Shown: positions 23,362 through 35,236 of the stretch, one piece after another
Layout: each line of letters opens with the position of its first letter
How positions within the stretch are numbered: the stretch's first letter is position 1
Assembly: GCA_035222895.1 (NCBI GenBank)
Contig: JAVYIG010001828.1
Coordinates: 62,001-126,000, forward strand
Direction: 5' to 3'
Source of the DNA: Strongylocentrotus droebachiensis
Taxonomy: Eukaryota > Echinodermata > Echinoidea > Camarodonta > Strongylocentrotidae
DNA: 64,000 nucleotides
The notes under the pieces: model-generated
Seen by the model: only the letters and a program-made list of their open reading frames with translations
Databases searched by the model: none
What the model was told of the DNA's origin: nothing
Position numbers and translations under genes: made by a program

Positions 23362-23550
23362 AGTAAAACCTGTCTATAAAGACCATCCAAGGGAGACAAG
23401 AAAAGTGGTCTTTATAGGCAGGTGGTCTTTATGTACAGGTTCCTTTAAAACATGTATGTTGCAATGAGAAACCATTTTCAAGGGGGAAAAAAGGTCTTTG
23501 TAGACAGGTGGTCTTTCTATACAGGTGGTCACTAAAGCAGGTTGGACTGC
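23362..23550. repeat. Interspersed repeat with 'CTGTCTATAAAGACCA' motifs
   Basis: ACCTGTCTATAAAGACCATC near 23370 is followed by several inverted forms (GTGGTCTTTATAGGCAGGTG near 23405, GGTGGTCTTTCTATACAGG near 23508), so it is an internally palindromic repeat. Related to 6181-6345 and 38757-38910. Confidence 0.65.
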
Positions 23551-24949
23551 AGTAGTTTAATGCATCCTATTGTACTCATTAGATTGATACATGTATCTAC
23601 CGCTGATCTCCCATTGGTCAATGTATAATCATGTGACAAGGGTACTGTTGATTGAAATTGTTGTTTAACTGTGCAAAAGGCCCTTTAAAAAAAATAGTTT
23701 GATGTATTTTTTTAACATAAATTGTTCTTAACTAAACGAAAGTTTGCAAGATGCTTGACGGACATAGCAATACCAATGTAGGCAAAGAGGATACAATCCA
23801 CAGACACCTTTTGAATAATGTTAAATATATTTTCTGTCTCAAATAAACGTTAATAAATTTGATATAGCTGTATCTTTAAAATAAGGTGTTAACTTTGTGA
23901 CCTATAAATTCAAGTCTACGCTTTCTTTGTTCGTTTCAAATACCATTATCTTTCAAGTAGAGGGGATGAAAGAGCTTGGTTGGCAATTCCTAGTGGGAAA
24001 ATATAAGTTGCTAATTGCGATTCTTAATCATCTAAACCAACATTTCTAGCCTGGCTGTAACTGCTCAATTACATTATGTGCGCATGAATTCCAAGTTAAA
24101 TGCTTATCACAACAAAACTTCTCTTTCCCTCTATCCCCTATATCCATAAAGTCATGTGCCTGAGAATATTATCTCTACGCAAGGATCGAGTCACTCCGAT
24201 ACCTTCCCGTTCCTGCGATAACCCGTTTAAAAGCTGGAATCACCTCCAATTCGGATACAAATTTGTTATGGTGCCTGAAGCAGGCCGGCCGAGCCAGAGT
24301 CAATATTTGTAATCCAGAGACTCTCAGAGAGGACCATAATGGGGTTTACTGGTGAAATGTGTCTGTTGCTAGTCTGTTGTGGGTTTTTTTCCCCGTTAGT
24401 CTGTGGATTTTGTCTCTCTTTGTAAATAGGCAATTGATGTATGGCAGTAAAATGGTGAGGAAGTAAAGAATACTGTAGCTAGCAGCTGGAACTTCTTTCT
24501 ATTATTTCTTCCTGTTATTCTTTCTTCTCCCCGTTCCTTGACACATTAACTAGGTCGTCTAGTGAACTTGGAAAGCCAAGGTCCTTCTTGTGGATTGTTT
24601 TACCCTCCTCTTTACTGTAGCTTTCTCTAAATCATATGTCTGCCGAGTTTTCTCTGTCTGTTTTTTATTTGCATGCATGTCTCAGTACAGAAACATATGC
24701 TAAGAAATATATAATTAATCTAATAATAATCCTGATATCTCATAGATATTGGTAACACTCTGTTTCTGGTCTAAGAAATCATTAATATGAACTGAAACTC
24801 TGGTAGCCTTTTTACCATGCTTAAACAAGTTTGTGATAGGATTGTCTTTTCAGTTATAATGCTTATGCACACATGGTGTACGTTTAACTTGAAACGAGTC
24901 AGTTCAGAACCACTGGGCCCAACAAGGCATATAGTTTGAAAAGGATACA
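23551..24949. other. Unique sequence, no supported gene
   Basis: The 70-codon frame at 24100-24312 lacks splice or domain support. Confidence 0.45.
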
Positions 24950-25500
24950 AAGATGCAAGAAAGAGAGATAAAAGGACAGTAATATGTGGCTAGAAAGATG
25001 CAGGCAGAGAGAGATGAAGACTTATAAAAGAAAGAGAGATGTGATTGTTTGCTTGCATCTGATAGAATGAAGTAACACAAAGAGAGAAAATAACATTTAG
25101 GCAGAGGGGTGGGAGAGAGAGAAATAAGAGAGTTGGTGAAAGAGGTATTAATTAAGATGAAAACAAAAGTGAGGGAAGAGAGAAACAGGGCGAAAAAAGT
25201 AGTTGGATATGATAACTTGCTGGCTTGGAAATAAGGAGAAGTGACAGAAGGAAAAAAAATGGGATCGAGGCAGGGAGGAGGGAAAGAGAGAGAAAAAAGA
25301 GAGAGGAGAGAGACAAAAGAGAGAGGAGAGAGAGAAAGAGAGAGAGAGGGGGAAAAGAGAGAGGGGAGAGGGATAGAGAGAAGGAGAGTAAAAGGAAGAG
25401 AGAGAAAAAAAAATAGAGGGGGAGAAGAGATAAAGAGAGAGCGAGAAAGAGAGAGAGAGAGCTAAATAGTTAAAGGAAGAGAGAGAGAGAGAGAATGAAT
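24950..25500 (+). repeat. GA-rich purine tract
   Basis: Interrupted (GA)n, densest at 25260-25490. Arg/Glu/Lys-rich frames are artefacts. Confidence 0.9.
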
Positions 25501-25949
25501 GAAGGACAAATGGAGATGAAAAGAAGATGAGCCCTGTTTCGAGGCAAGAACTTGAGCCCTAACCATCAGCTCATCACTTCAAGGGCGATTGCCACCCACC
25601 CACCTGCCTGTACGAACTCATGTTACAGGTTGCAATGCCAAGTGGCTTTCACAGGAATCACGTATGAATATTCCAAGCCACTGTGATGAGAATCGGAAAC
25701 CCCCCTGTACGGAACAGGCCTGTCACATAGCCCTACAGTTACTACACCGTGCATGTTTTATTTATTTCTCTATGTGAGTAAAACACTATCGCATCTAATT
25801 TTCAGAGAAAAATTACCCGAAGGCAATTTCATTGGCCTTGTACGTTATCTCATGTGTGGACATCATATTGACTATTACATGATCTAAACATGATTTCTAT
25901 ATGGGACATACAATCGTGAATTGAAATTGCACTCCAGTTGATTTTGCAA
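25501..25949. other. Unique sequence, nothing firm
   Basis: Frame 25589-25777 is open but has no supporting signal. Confidence 0.4.
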
Positions 25950-26455
25950 ATAGAGAGAGAGAGAGAGACAGACATAGACAGAGAGAGAGAGACAGACAAA
26001 CAGACAGACAGAGAGAGACAGACAGACAGACAGACAGATAGAGATCTTGCCATGTTGCTCCTAGGGCATTATCCAAGGAAAGGTCTTTCACCCCTTGACA
26101 AATTTAGATGCAGTATCGAGAGGCACTTGATCAAGAGCTAAAAAGAGAAAAATATATGAAACAGGTGAGAGTTAGATAGAGGGTTAGAGAGAGGTACAGG
26201 CAGAGAGAGAGAGAGAGAGAGAGATGAAGAATTATATGAGAAAATAAAACGAGAGTTTGAAGAGAGAGAGCGAGAGAGAGTCAGAGTCAGTGATAGTGAT
26301 ATAAAGAGATATTTGGAGAGTGTGTGTATGTGTGTGAGATAGAGAGAGAGAGATTGGGGAAGAGAGAGAGATAGAAGGAGTCAGAGAAGGAGTCAGTGAA
26401 GGAGTCAGAGAAGGAGAGAGAGAGAGAGAGAGAACGAAATGGGGGGGGGGGGGGG
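25950..26455 (+). repeat. GA/GACA microsatellites and poly(G)
   Basis: (GACA)-rich at 25960-26044, (GA)n at 26160-26230, 26265-26440, then a G run at 26441-26457. Minus-strand Ser/Leu frames are artefacts. Confidence 0.9.
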
Positions 26456-26748
26456 GGCAAAGTATGAGGGTACATGGGAAGAAGAAATGCCTGTAACCAT
26501 GAGGATGTCTGGATGCCAAAAAAAAAGTTCAAGGCATTGAATTTCAGCGCAGTGTATTCGGTTTCAACTCAACGGCCAAGTCATTGTCCCCCCAGATCAA
26601 TAAAGAAATATTTGGCAGACGAAAAGGGCATGTCCCTCCAACTGAATGCCCATGATCTGTTGAGATTCGCAGAAAGGCCCGAAGAAAATCTCAAATTCAT
26701 TATATTCTGGATTCAAAAATAGCATGCAGAAAAATGTGAAGTCTCTGC

Positions 26749-26798
26749 TGAGAGCAAGATGGATGTTAACCGAAGAGCAAATACCTTTCTAGCTTTGA
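26749..26798. repeat. Palindromic element, degraded copy
   Basis: GAGAGCAAGATGGATGTTAAC and ACCTTTCTAGCTTTGAGC resemble the two arms of the ~65-bp family, with a shortened centre. Confidence 0.45.
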
Positions 26799-26974
26799 GC
26801 AGTGAGACAGAATAAAGACTTCAATATACTTGTATCAATGTTCTTTTTGTGTGCACACATTCAAACAGGCAGGAGTGGAGAGATAGCACAAACAACCTAT
26901 CTTAACATATTTGCTTCTTTAGACAGAACTAATCATTGTACTTCCAGTTTGAATTCATGTTGTCTCCTAGATAG

Positions 26975-27270
26975 TGAGAAGGAGGGGGAGAGAGATAGAG
27001 AGAGAGAGAGTGAGAGTTAGGGGGAGGGGGAGAGAGAGAGGGGGGATATTGGTCAAGTCAAGTAATGATTTGAAGAGAAATAGGATAGAACTGAATGAGT
27101 CAGTTAAAGAGAGAAAAAGAGAGAGATATTAAGATAACAAGTGAGGGGAGAAAGAAACAGTAACAGAAAAGTATGAAGGAGTTTGATATGATAGTTTGCT
27201 TGTCCTGAATAGAATGAAGTGCCACAAAGAATGAAAATAAGATTAAGAAAGAGGGGTTGGAAAGATAGAG
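26975..27270 (+). repeat. GA-rich purine tract
   Basis: Interrupted GA and GGGAGA stretches, densest at 26981-27050. Confidence 0.8.
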
Positions 27271-27869
27271 AGCCGATGGAAGAATAAGTAACTAAATTCT
27301 ATAATTTACCATTTTCAAATGTGGCTCTAAAGTGGTGATAAAACAAGACACTGTTTTGTGGAGGAGTAATGAATGGGGGCTGTGATTGACAGCACCCCAT
27401 AAAAAACTTTCTCAAGACATGCAGAAATCTAATTAAGCTCTGCTCCTTGATATTTACAAAGATGTCTGTTTGATGTTCTATATGGATCATTGCACTGTGT
27501 ACACGATGCGCTGGTCACATTACATTGCATGGTATAGACACTTCTAGGGGCATTTTCCTTTTTCTTCCTTCTCGTTACTTCTTGCATCTTTGATAACATG
27601 TCTCTATATCAGAAATAGATTTGTCTCTCTTTTATATATTATTATTATAAATATTATTATTTGTTCTTGAGGTAAGGAGAGGGAAGGATGTTTGGGTATG
27701 ATTAGTTTTTATGATATATACCATCTACTGCAGATCACATTTGTAGTGAGACTTAATTTCAGTTCAGGTTAGTGTTCACTTTCTCCTCGTGAAGGAGAAT
27801 TCTAGAATTGTCATAGAATTTAATTGCACTTTTTGCATTGTGATGTGATGCTCGATTGCTTAGCCTCTT

Positions 27870-27930
27870 CTTTTTTTTCTCTCTCTCTCTCTCTCTCTCC
27901 CTCTCCCTTCTTTTTCTGTCTCTCCCCCTT

Positions 27931-27963
<33 letters not shown>

Positions 27964-28125
27964 CTCTCACTTCTATCCCTCTCCCTCTCTCTTTCCTCTT
28001 TTCTCTCTCTCACTACCTCTCTCCACTCTCTCACCCCCTCTTTCTCTTCTCTCCCTCTCTATTTCTCCTCTTTTCTCCCTCTTTCTCCTCTTTTCTCTCT
28101 CTTTCTCCTCTTTTCTCTCTCTTTT
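27870..28125 (+). repeat. CT-rich microsatellite tract
   Basis: (CT)n with a short (TA)n at 27953-27963. All local frames are artefacts. Confidence 0.9.
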
Positions 28126-29067
28126 TAAAATCTGAATGTCTGTTTTTCTATCTCTGGCGGTCTTTGTCTAGTTGTCTCTCTTTGTATCTCTTATCTATCT
28201 TCTCTTTAGTTTTTTTTTGTCCCCATTCCTCTTGCTTTTCACTTTCTTGCTGTCTTTTCTTACTGTATTACATCTTCCCCCTAATCTAACAATTACAAAC
28301 CCTGTTTCCCTTAAAATATATTGGTTATTGTCCCTAAGCATATACTTTAAAATGTTAAAAATATAAATGTTTCTTTTCTTTAGCAATTCTTTGATTAATT
28401 TTGTTATGTCCTTCAAGTAACTGCCAATGGGACAATTTGTTTTGCCTTTTTTCTATTCTCTAATTTAATCACATCATCCACTCTATAAAGCTATTTACCC
28501 CTTCAAAACATTATGTACCTCCAGCAGTTGTTCTTTGATTAAATTTTGAATCTTGTTGAAGTAATCGCTAGTGTGATGATTGAAATTGTTTTGCCTTTTT
28601 ATGTCCTCTGTTTGCTCACATTGCTCTATTCTACGTTTTAAAAACATACTTTTTACTTCCTTCACAATTCTTTTTCATATACATGTATATACATGTATGT
28701 TGTTGAAGTGTCTGCTAGTATGATGGTTGAAATCATTGGGCTTTTTTTCTTTCCACTATTTTACTCATATTTCTCACACCACTCCAGTCAAAACGTCTAC
28801 CTCTCACCCCCTCTGTCCCAAATATCGCCCATTTTTTAGCCTCTTTCTTATCCACACCTAAAGTGCATTAAGGATCGTGCGACCTTCCCCTTGTCTCATG
28901 GTGTTATCCCTAGTTTTAATTCAAGGACCAATCATTATAATTTTTTCCAATTCATGGACTTAAATATCATAAGGTGACTTTTATTATTACATTTATCACA
29001 ATAAAAACATTAAGGCATACTGGCAGAGAAAATTTGTGATTATTAAAAAAATTAAATTAACCAAAAA

Positions 29068-29098
<31 letters not shown>

Positions 29099-30796
29099 GT
29101 AATGTACATTAAAAAAAAAACATAAAATGCTGGAAAGAAAGCCATAAAATTGATTTGCTTTAGGTTACTGGACCTTTGCTGCTGTTTATCTAAAGTTAGT
29201 TAAATAACCTATTTTCCTGTAAGATGAATCGTGATGCATACTTCTGAATAAGATATTACAAGGGACTTAGCTGTATTATGGATTTCTTCATTTATTTACC
29301 AGCTTACGTATATATGTAAATAGTAAAGAAAGTGTTGCAGCATTTGCTTTTGTATTACATGAAATGATGTATGCTAAATTACTTCAGTGATATATGAGCT
29401 TAAAGATGTCCATTTGTAGTCCATGCATGTAGCTACTAAATACTGTATATTGTGTGTACAGAGAGGAATCGTAACACTTCAAATTAATTATTTAATGAAC
29501 GCTTCTCTTTGTGCTGTTAATCTAATTCTACAATGCTGTACTTAAAAGAAAAAGTCGCCTCCTTAGCATCCCTCGTAGTAAGAAACGGGCCAAGTGCCAT
29601 ATTATGATTTCTGTTAATGCATATAGTACTCTGCAGTCAATTCACATTACACTCCATGCATGCTCAATGTGTATGCTTTGATGTCGGCGGCGGCGTAGCC
29701 CAAAAGAAAAATCCATAATATTTTCACTTTCAAGGGCTGATTTGCCCCCGGGGCCCCTCAGCAAGCACTTGTACAAGGAGGAATAATTTTCTTGAGGGAT
29801 GCTCTAAAAAAAAAAAAAACGATGATGGCGACAAAAAGGGCGCCTCAGGGTGTTGTACTCAATTTCATTCATACCCGATTCAGAAGGAGGAAAAAATTGA
29901 TGATGTTGAGAATTAGGCATAGGACTCTTCACACGTAATAGCACTCATGAAAATAAAACTCGAGTGCTATGTCTGTAAATTATTCAGACCATTTCACAAG
30001 ATCTATAGGTGTGATGATGTCACGTGTTACCTCTTTTTTAATGGGTCTTTAAACATTTATCGTTAGCGAGACGTGGGTGAATTTTCAAAATCGTTCTCAA
30101 GTTGCACTTTCTCCTTAAGTCAATCTATTTATAGTATTGTTATTATTTTTTTCAAGTATACCCGGAGCATCAATGATGTTAATAATTGATATGCACCAAT
30201 TAGTCGACTGCAAACAATTAAATAAAAATGTTTTTAATGATCATTTTGAGGACTAATTGTGATTGTAGTTAACTCTTTAGCCATAAATTCATAGGCATTT
30301 ATAATTTATAGAGTCAACCTACGCAGTTAGAATACTGAAATGGTTAACAATTTTAACTGCATATGGCTGGTTACAGATAGTTAACTTTAGAATAAAGCAC
30401 TACTTTCGACACTTTATAGCATATTAGCAATTGATTTCCAGTCAAAGCTTACAATCATTTCCATCGTTTGACTTCATTTCTAAAGTGTTAATAATGTCCC
30501 CTGGTGATAATTCCTTTCCTAGTTTGAGGCAATGTATACAAAAGAGTAGTGGAAATATTCTTTAAAGGATAACCAAAGGTTTTAAAGTTCTTTGACTTTA
30601 AAGGAATTCACAGATTGTTTGCCTTACATTTTATTGAATGAAGGAATGGATACATTTCAATTAGATACCACTTTTCATTTCAATTTCAATGAGATACCAA
30701 CATTTGATGGTTTGGTATTTATTGCAAATATTTTTACAGAGTTTTGTGTATGAATGTATCTGACATATGATGTATGTATGATACTAATCAAGAAAG
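28126..30796. other. AT-rich unique sequence, no supported gene
   Basis: Contains an A run plus (TA)n at 29063-29098 and a GC-richer islet at 29675-29780. No splice-bounded open segment seen. Confidence 0.5.
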
Positions 30797-30799
30797 AGG

Positions 30800-30854
<55 letters not shown>

Positions 30855-31616
30855 GGTGATGATGATGATGATGATGACGACGATGATTAGGAGAATGATG
30901 GTGATGATGATGATGATGACGATGATAAGGAGAATGATGGTGATGATGATGATGATGATGACGATGATAAGGAGAATGATGGTGATGATGATGATGATGA
31001 TGACGATGATAAGGAGAATGATGGTGATGATGATGATGATGATGACGATGATAAGGAGAATGATGGTGATGATGATAATGATGATGACGATGATAAGGAG
31101 AATGATGGTGATGATGATAATGATGATGACGATGATAAGGAGAATGATGGTGATGATGATAAGGAGAATGATGGTGATGATGATGATAATGATGATGACG
31201 ATGATAAGGAGAATGATGGTGATGATGATGATAATGATGATGACGATGATAAGGAGAATGATGGTGATGATGATGATAATGATGATGACGATGATAAGGA
31301 GAATGATGGTGATAATGATGATAATGATGATGACGATGATAAGGAGAATGATGGTGATGATGATGATAATGATGACGATGATAAGGAGAATGATGGTGAT
31401 GGTGATGGTGATGATGATGATGATGATGATGAAAATAATAATGAGAATGATGACGACGATGATAATGGAGGTAGTAATGATGATAAAGATGATGATGGTG
31501 GTGGTGGTGATGATGATGATGATGATGAAAGTGATGATGATGATGGTGATACTAATGATGATGCAGGCAATAATGATAGAGATGATGATGATGTAGATAA
31601 TAATGATGAAAAGTGA
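30797..31616 (+). repeat. GAT-based satellite with 42/45-bp higher-order unit
   Basis: GATGATGAT background punctuated by AAGGAGAATGATGG every 42 bp (five intervals), then 21, then about 45. All periods are multiples of three, which leaves 257-326 codon frames open on both strands; these are artefacts. Confidence 0.95.
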
Positions 31617-32416
31617 GGATAATGATGTAAACAGTAGCGATTTAACTGGATACAAAACACTTCTGAAATGTCATCCTCGCATCTGCATTAGAGTTAAATA
31701 ATTCCATGTAAAATTTACCAAGCAGCACAGTTTTAGTTCAATGATTGCACAGCACATTTGTATAGGTCTATTCATGCACGTTCATGTACAATAGATGTGA
31801 TATTAACGGGAATACTTGAGACAGAAAACATAGACAGACCATTGTCTCTGTTAAGGGGATCTTTGATAATTCTTTTATATATTGGGTCATGGAAGACAGA
31901 GTGTGAAGTTCAAAGCATCTACGGATCACGTTTGCAGCTGGATAACCGTGACCAAGTTTGGCGCGTGAAACACAGTTTTCATGTGTGAGAGTAGTATGTT
32001 GCGACACTTGCAACGTGGTGTTCGCATTTCATGAATCTTCGAGAAATCTAAATCGAATAGAGTATGTGCAGTGATTGTAGGTATTGACGTAACTGTGTAT
32101 ATGCGCAGCCTTCAGAACTATGTGTGAGAGACTGAACATCAATCGATAGAAAATGTGTCCTATATATGGTGAGAGACGGAAACGTGTTGACCCATATATT
32201 CTACACACATTTAAACTCTCATCGGGCTGTCGATATTATAATTGCAAGTGAAATGGAACAAGATGCATCATGTCTGAAAACTCACTTACAATTATATACT
32301 TAAGGCTTTCCTATTATATACCAAATATGGAAACACATGTTGCTTGATCATGATCTTACCTTAAAGCATGTTTATCTTTGCTTTGAACCCTATAATTTCT
32401 CTGCTAATTTGTTCAT
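31617..32416. other. Unique sequence, no supported gene
   Basis: Frame 31758-31988 and its overlap on the minus strand have no splice or domain support. Confidence 0.45.
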
Positions 32417-32420
32417 CTAG

Positions 32421-34399
32421 GGGTGCGTTCAATCGAATTTTCGAAGCTAGAATCACAAACATGAATCACAATTCAAAACGCCGTTACAAAAAGCAAGGTC
32501 ACTGCGGTTTGCGTTCAAGCGATTTTTCATCAACGCTGATTCTAGCTCATTGCGAGCCAAACCACTGCGCATCACACTACGCAGTATGGCCCGGGAACTT
32601 CGGCGCGCGCTTTCTGGAATTGTTTACGGCCGACTGTCGACTGCTGTTTTGAGCATAGATCGCAATAATAAGACAAAGAATGAGAAGGTGATAGAAGGAA
32701 GAAACAAAGAATAACATAAGGAAAGACAGAAAGACAGAAAGAGAGAGTGATAGAATGCTTAAAACAAAGAATTACATAAAAGGTGATAGAAGGAAAAAAC
32801 AAAGCATAACATAAGAATAGAAGGAAGAAACAAAGAATAACAAAAGAGAAGGTAATAGAAGGAAAAAACAAAGAATAACATACAAATAAAAGGAAGAAAC
32901 AAAGAATAACATAAGGAAAGACAGAAAGAGAATGTGAAAAAAGGAAGGAACAAAGAATGACATAAGGAAGAACAGAAAGAGAAAGTGATAGAATGATTAA
33001 AACAAAGAATAACATAAGAGAAGGTGAAAGAAGGAAGAATCAAAGAATAACATAAGGAAAGGTGATAGAAGGAAAAAACAAAGAATAACATAAGTATAGA
33101 AGGAAGAAACAAAGAATAACATAAGGAAAGACAGAAAGAGCAAATGATAGAATGATAAAAACAAAGAATAACATAAGAAAAGGTGATAGAAGGAAAAAAA
33201 CAAAGAATAACATAAGAGAAAGTGATAGAATTATAAAAACAAAGAATAGCATAAGAGAAGATGATAGAAGGAAGAAACAAAGAATAACATAAGGAAAGAG
33301 AAATTGATAGAATGATTAAAACAAAGAATTACATAAGAAAAGGTGATAGAAGGAAAAAACAAAGAATAACATAAGTATAGAAGGAAGAAACAAAGAATAA
33401 CATAAGGAAAGACAGAAAGAGCAAATGATAGAATGATAAAAACAAAGAATAACATAAGAAAAGGTGATAGAAGGAAAAAAACAAAGAATAAAAGGAAGAA
33501 TAAAAGGAAGAAACAAAGAATAACATAAGGAAAGACAGAAAGAGAAAATGATAGAAGGAAAAACAAGGAATAACATAAGGAAGAACAGAAAGAGAAAGTG
33601 ATAGAATGATTAAAACAAAGAATAACATAAGAGAAGGTGAAAGAAGGAAGAATCAAAGAATAACATAAGGAAAGATAGAAAGAGAAAGTAACAGAATGAT
33701 TAAAACAAAGAATAACATAAGAGAAAGTGATAGAATTATAAAAACAAAGAATAGCATAAGAGAAGATGATAGAAGGAAGAAACAAAGAATAACATAAGGA
33801 AAGACAGAAAGAGAAATTGATAGAATGCTTAAAACAAAGAATTACATAAGAAAAGGTGATAGAAGGAAAAAACTAAGAATAACATAAGTATAGAAGGAAG
33901 AAACAAAGAATAACATAAGGAAAGACAGAAAGAGCAAATGATAGAATGATAAAAACAAAGAATAACATAAGAAAAGGTGATAGAAGGAAAAAAACAAAGA
34001 ATAACATAAGAATAAAAGGAAGAAACAAAGAATAACATAAGGAAAGACAGAAAGAGAAAATGATAGAAGGAAAAACAAGGAATAACATAACGGAACAGGC
34101 CACGATGGTATAGTGAACGCAAATTGCATGCAAATCGGGGCGCGCGGTTTTTCCCAAACCGGAAGAGACTTCGTCATACAATCATGATTGAGAACTCCGT
34201 CCGTTCAATCGAATTTTAGCGACCGTGATTCTTTTGAATCATGATACAAAACGCATCTTTTTCAGCGTTTCATGTTTGTGTTTTCAAACACGTTTATTTT
34301 TACGACCGACGAAAAAATCGCTTGAACGCATTGCGTTTTAAACTAAACGTCTTTAGAAACCGTGATTCTAGGGTGAAAAAGTGTCGATTAAACGCACCC
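32421..34399. mobile_element. TIR DNA element filled with a minisatellite, ~2 kb
   Basis: The left end GGGTGCGTTCAATCGA and the right end in reverse complement GGGTGCGTTTAATCGA are inverted repeats. GCTAGAATCAC and its partner GTGATTCTAG continue the match subterminally. CTAG lies outside both ends (32417-32420 and 34399-34402; one base is shared with the element, so the target duplication is TAG or CTAG). Both ends are CpG-rich and complex, whereas 32655-34092 is a low-complexity minisatellite. No transposase is present. End sequences resemble the MITE at 41911-42282 (GCGTTCA, AGAATCA). Confidence 0.65.
32655..34092 (-). repeat. Minisatellite inside the TIR element, ~30-40 bp unit
   Basis: The unit contains AACAAAGAATAACATAAGG with linkers such as GAAAGACAGAAAGAG and GATAGAAGG. 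Longer blocks repeat (for example a near-identical block at 33123, 33401 and 33920), indicating higher-order amplification. Minus-strand Phe/Leu/Ser frames up to 184 codons are artefacts. Confidence 0.9.
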
Positions 34400-34479
34400 T
34401 AGGGTATGCCTTTTTACTCATTAACTGACCTACTGCAGCGGTTGTAAAATTATTTGATGTAATAGGCGGAGTAATAATA

Positions 34480-34548
34480 TCTGTAAAGCGCTTAGAGGCG
34501 GTATTTCGAATTACATGTAAGCGCTAAATAAATCCAGATTATTATTAT
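34480..34548 (+). repeat. SINE-like 3' tail
   Basis: AAAGCGCTTAGAGGCGG, then AAGCGCTAAATAAATCC and a short ATT run. Confidence 0.55.
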
Positions 34549-34985
34549 TTGCATTGTGGTGTTGGTATCATGGAATGAATACTACCGGTAAGTGTGAATC
34601 AGGAGCATTTTTTCAAGGCAGCTAAGTTGCTAGCTAGCTAGCTAGCATAAATTTATTTTGTTAATCACTTGTGTTATGTTACCTGGATGTGTGATCTCCG
34701 TAGCAGTAAATATCATGATTCAGTTTGTAAATGAGATAGTATTGAGGTAAAACATTTCTTTTCAAAAATACTTTCCAATTTTAACAAGAGAAAGTATGTT
34801 GAGCATATCTCATTCTTCTCATGTTACTCTATCCACTTTTCCTTCTTACTCTTTCTTACAGTGCATAGAGACATATTGTGATATGCGGTATATATTTAAG
34901 TACGGTATATTATTATTATGCCTTATCAGAAATCTATATCAGAGTTATCATTTGGTTTCTCTCTCTTTCTCTTTTACACCTACAG

Positions 34986-35134
34986 CCCCAATAATGGTCA
35001 CCGCCCAGTCACCCGGTCCCTCACCGCACCCCCTAGCACCGGTACTACTGAGGATGGGGGTAAGAAGATTCTTTCCAAGACCGGGCGGAGCATCGTCATG
35101 GCAGCCCCTCCCATCTTCAGTATCTCAAGTCAAG
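34986..35134 (+). CDS. Candidate internal exon, unrecognised protein
   Basis: A strong acceptor (pyrimidine run TCTCTCTTTCTCTTTTACAC, then CTACAG) ends at 34985, and donor GTAGGA starts at 35135. The exon is 149 nt. The preferred frame starts with the third base of a codon and ends with one base of the next, with 49 codons between. It contains TTEDGGKKILSKTGRSIVMA and has GC-rich third positions unlike the surroundings. A second open frame is Pro/Arg-rich and less credible. Its phases do not join directly to the other candidates, so further exons would be needed, or it belongs to another transcript. Confidence 0.5.
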
Positions 35135-35164
35135 GTAGGAGAAGTGTGAAGTGGAGTGTTGTCT

Positions 35165-35179
35165 TGGTAATGAGGATGT

Positions 35180-35211
<32 letters not shown>

Positions 35212-35236
35212 TGACAATGATGATGATAATGATGTT
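35165..35236 (+). repeat. GAT microsatellite
   Basis: ATGATGATG run directly after the candidate exon's donor region. Confidence 0.85.

Noticed and set aside
30675-31655. 326-, 280- and 257-codon open frames
   Set aside because: Poly-Ile, poly-Met and poly-Ser translations of a GAT repeat whose periods are multiples of three.
32572-34181. Many minus-strand Phe/Leu/Ser frames of 60-184 codons, resembling membrane proteins
   Set aside because: Repeat units of one minisatellite; hydrophobicity reflects A/G-rich base composition.
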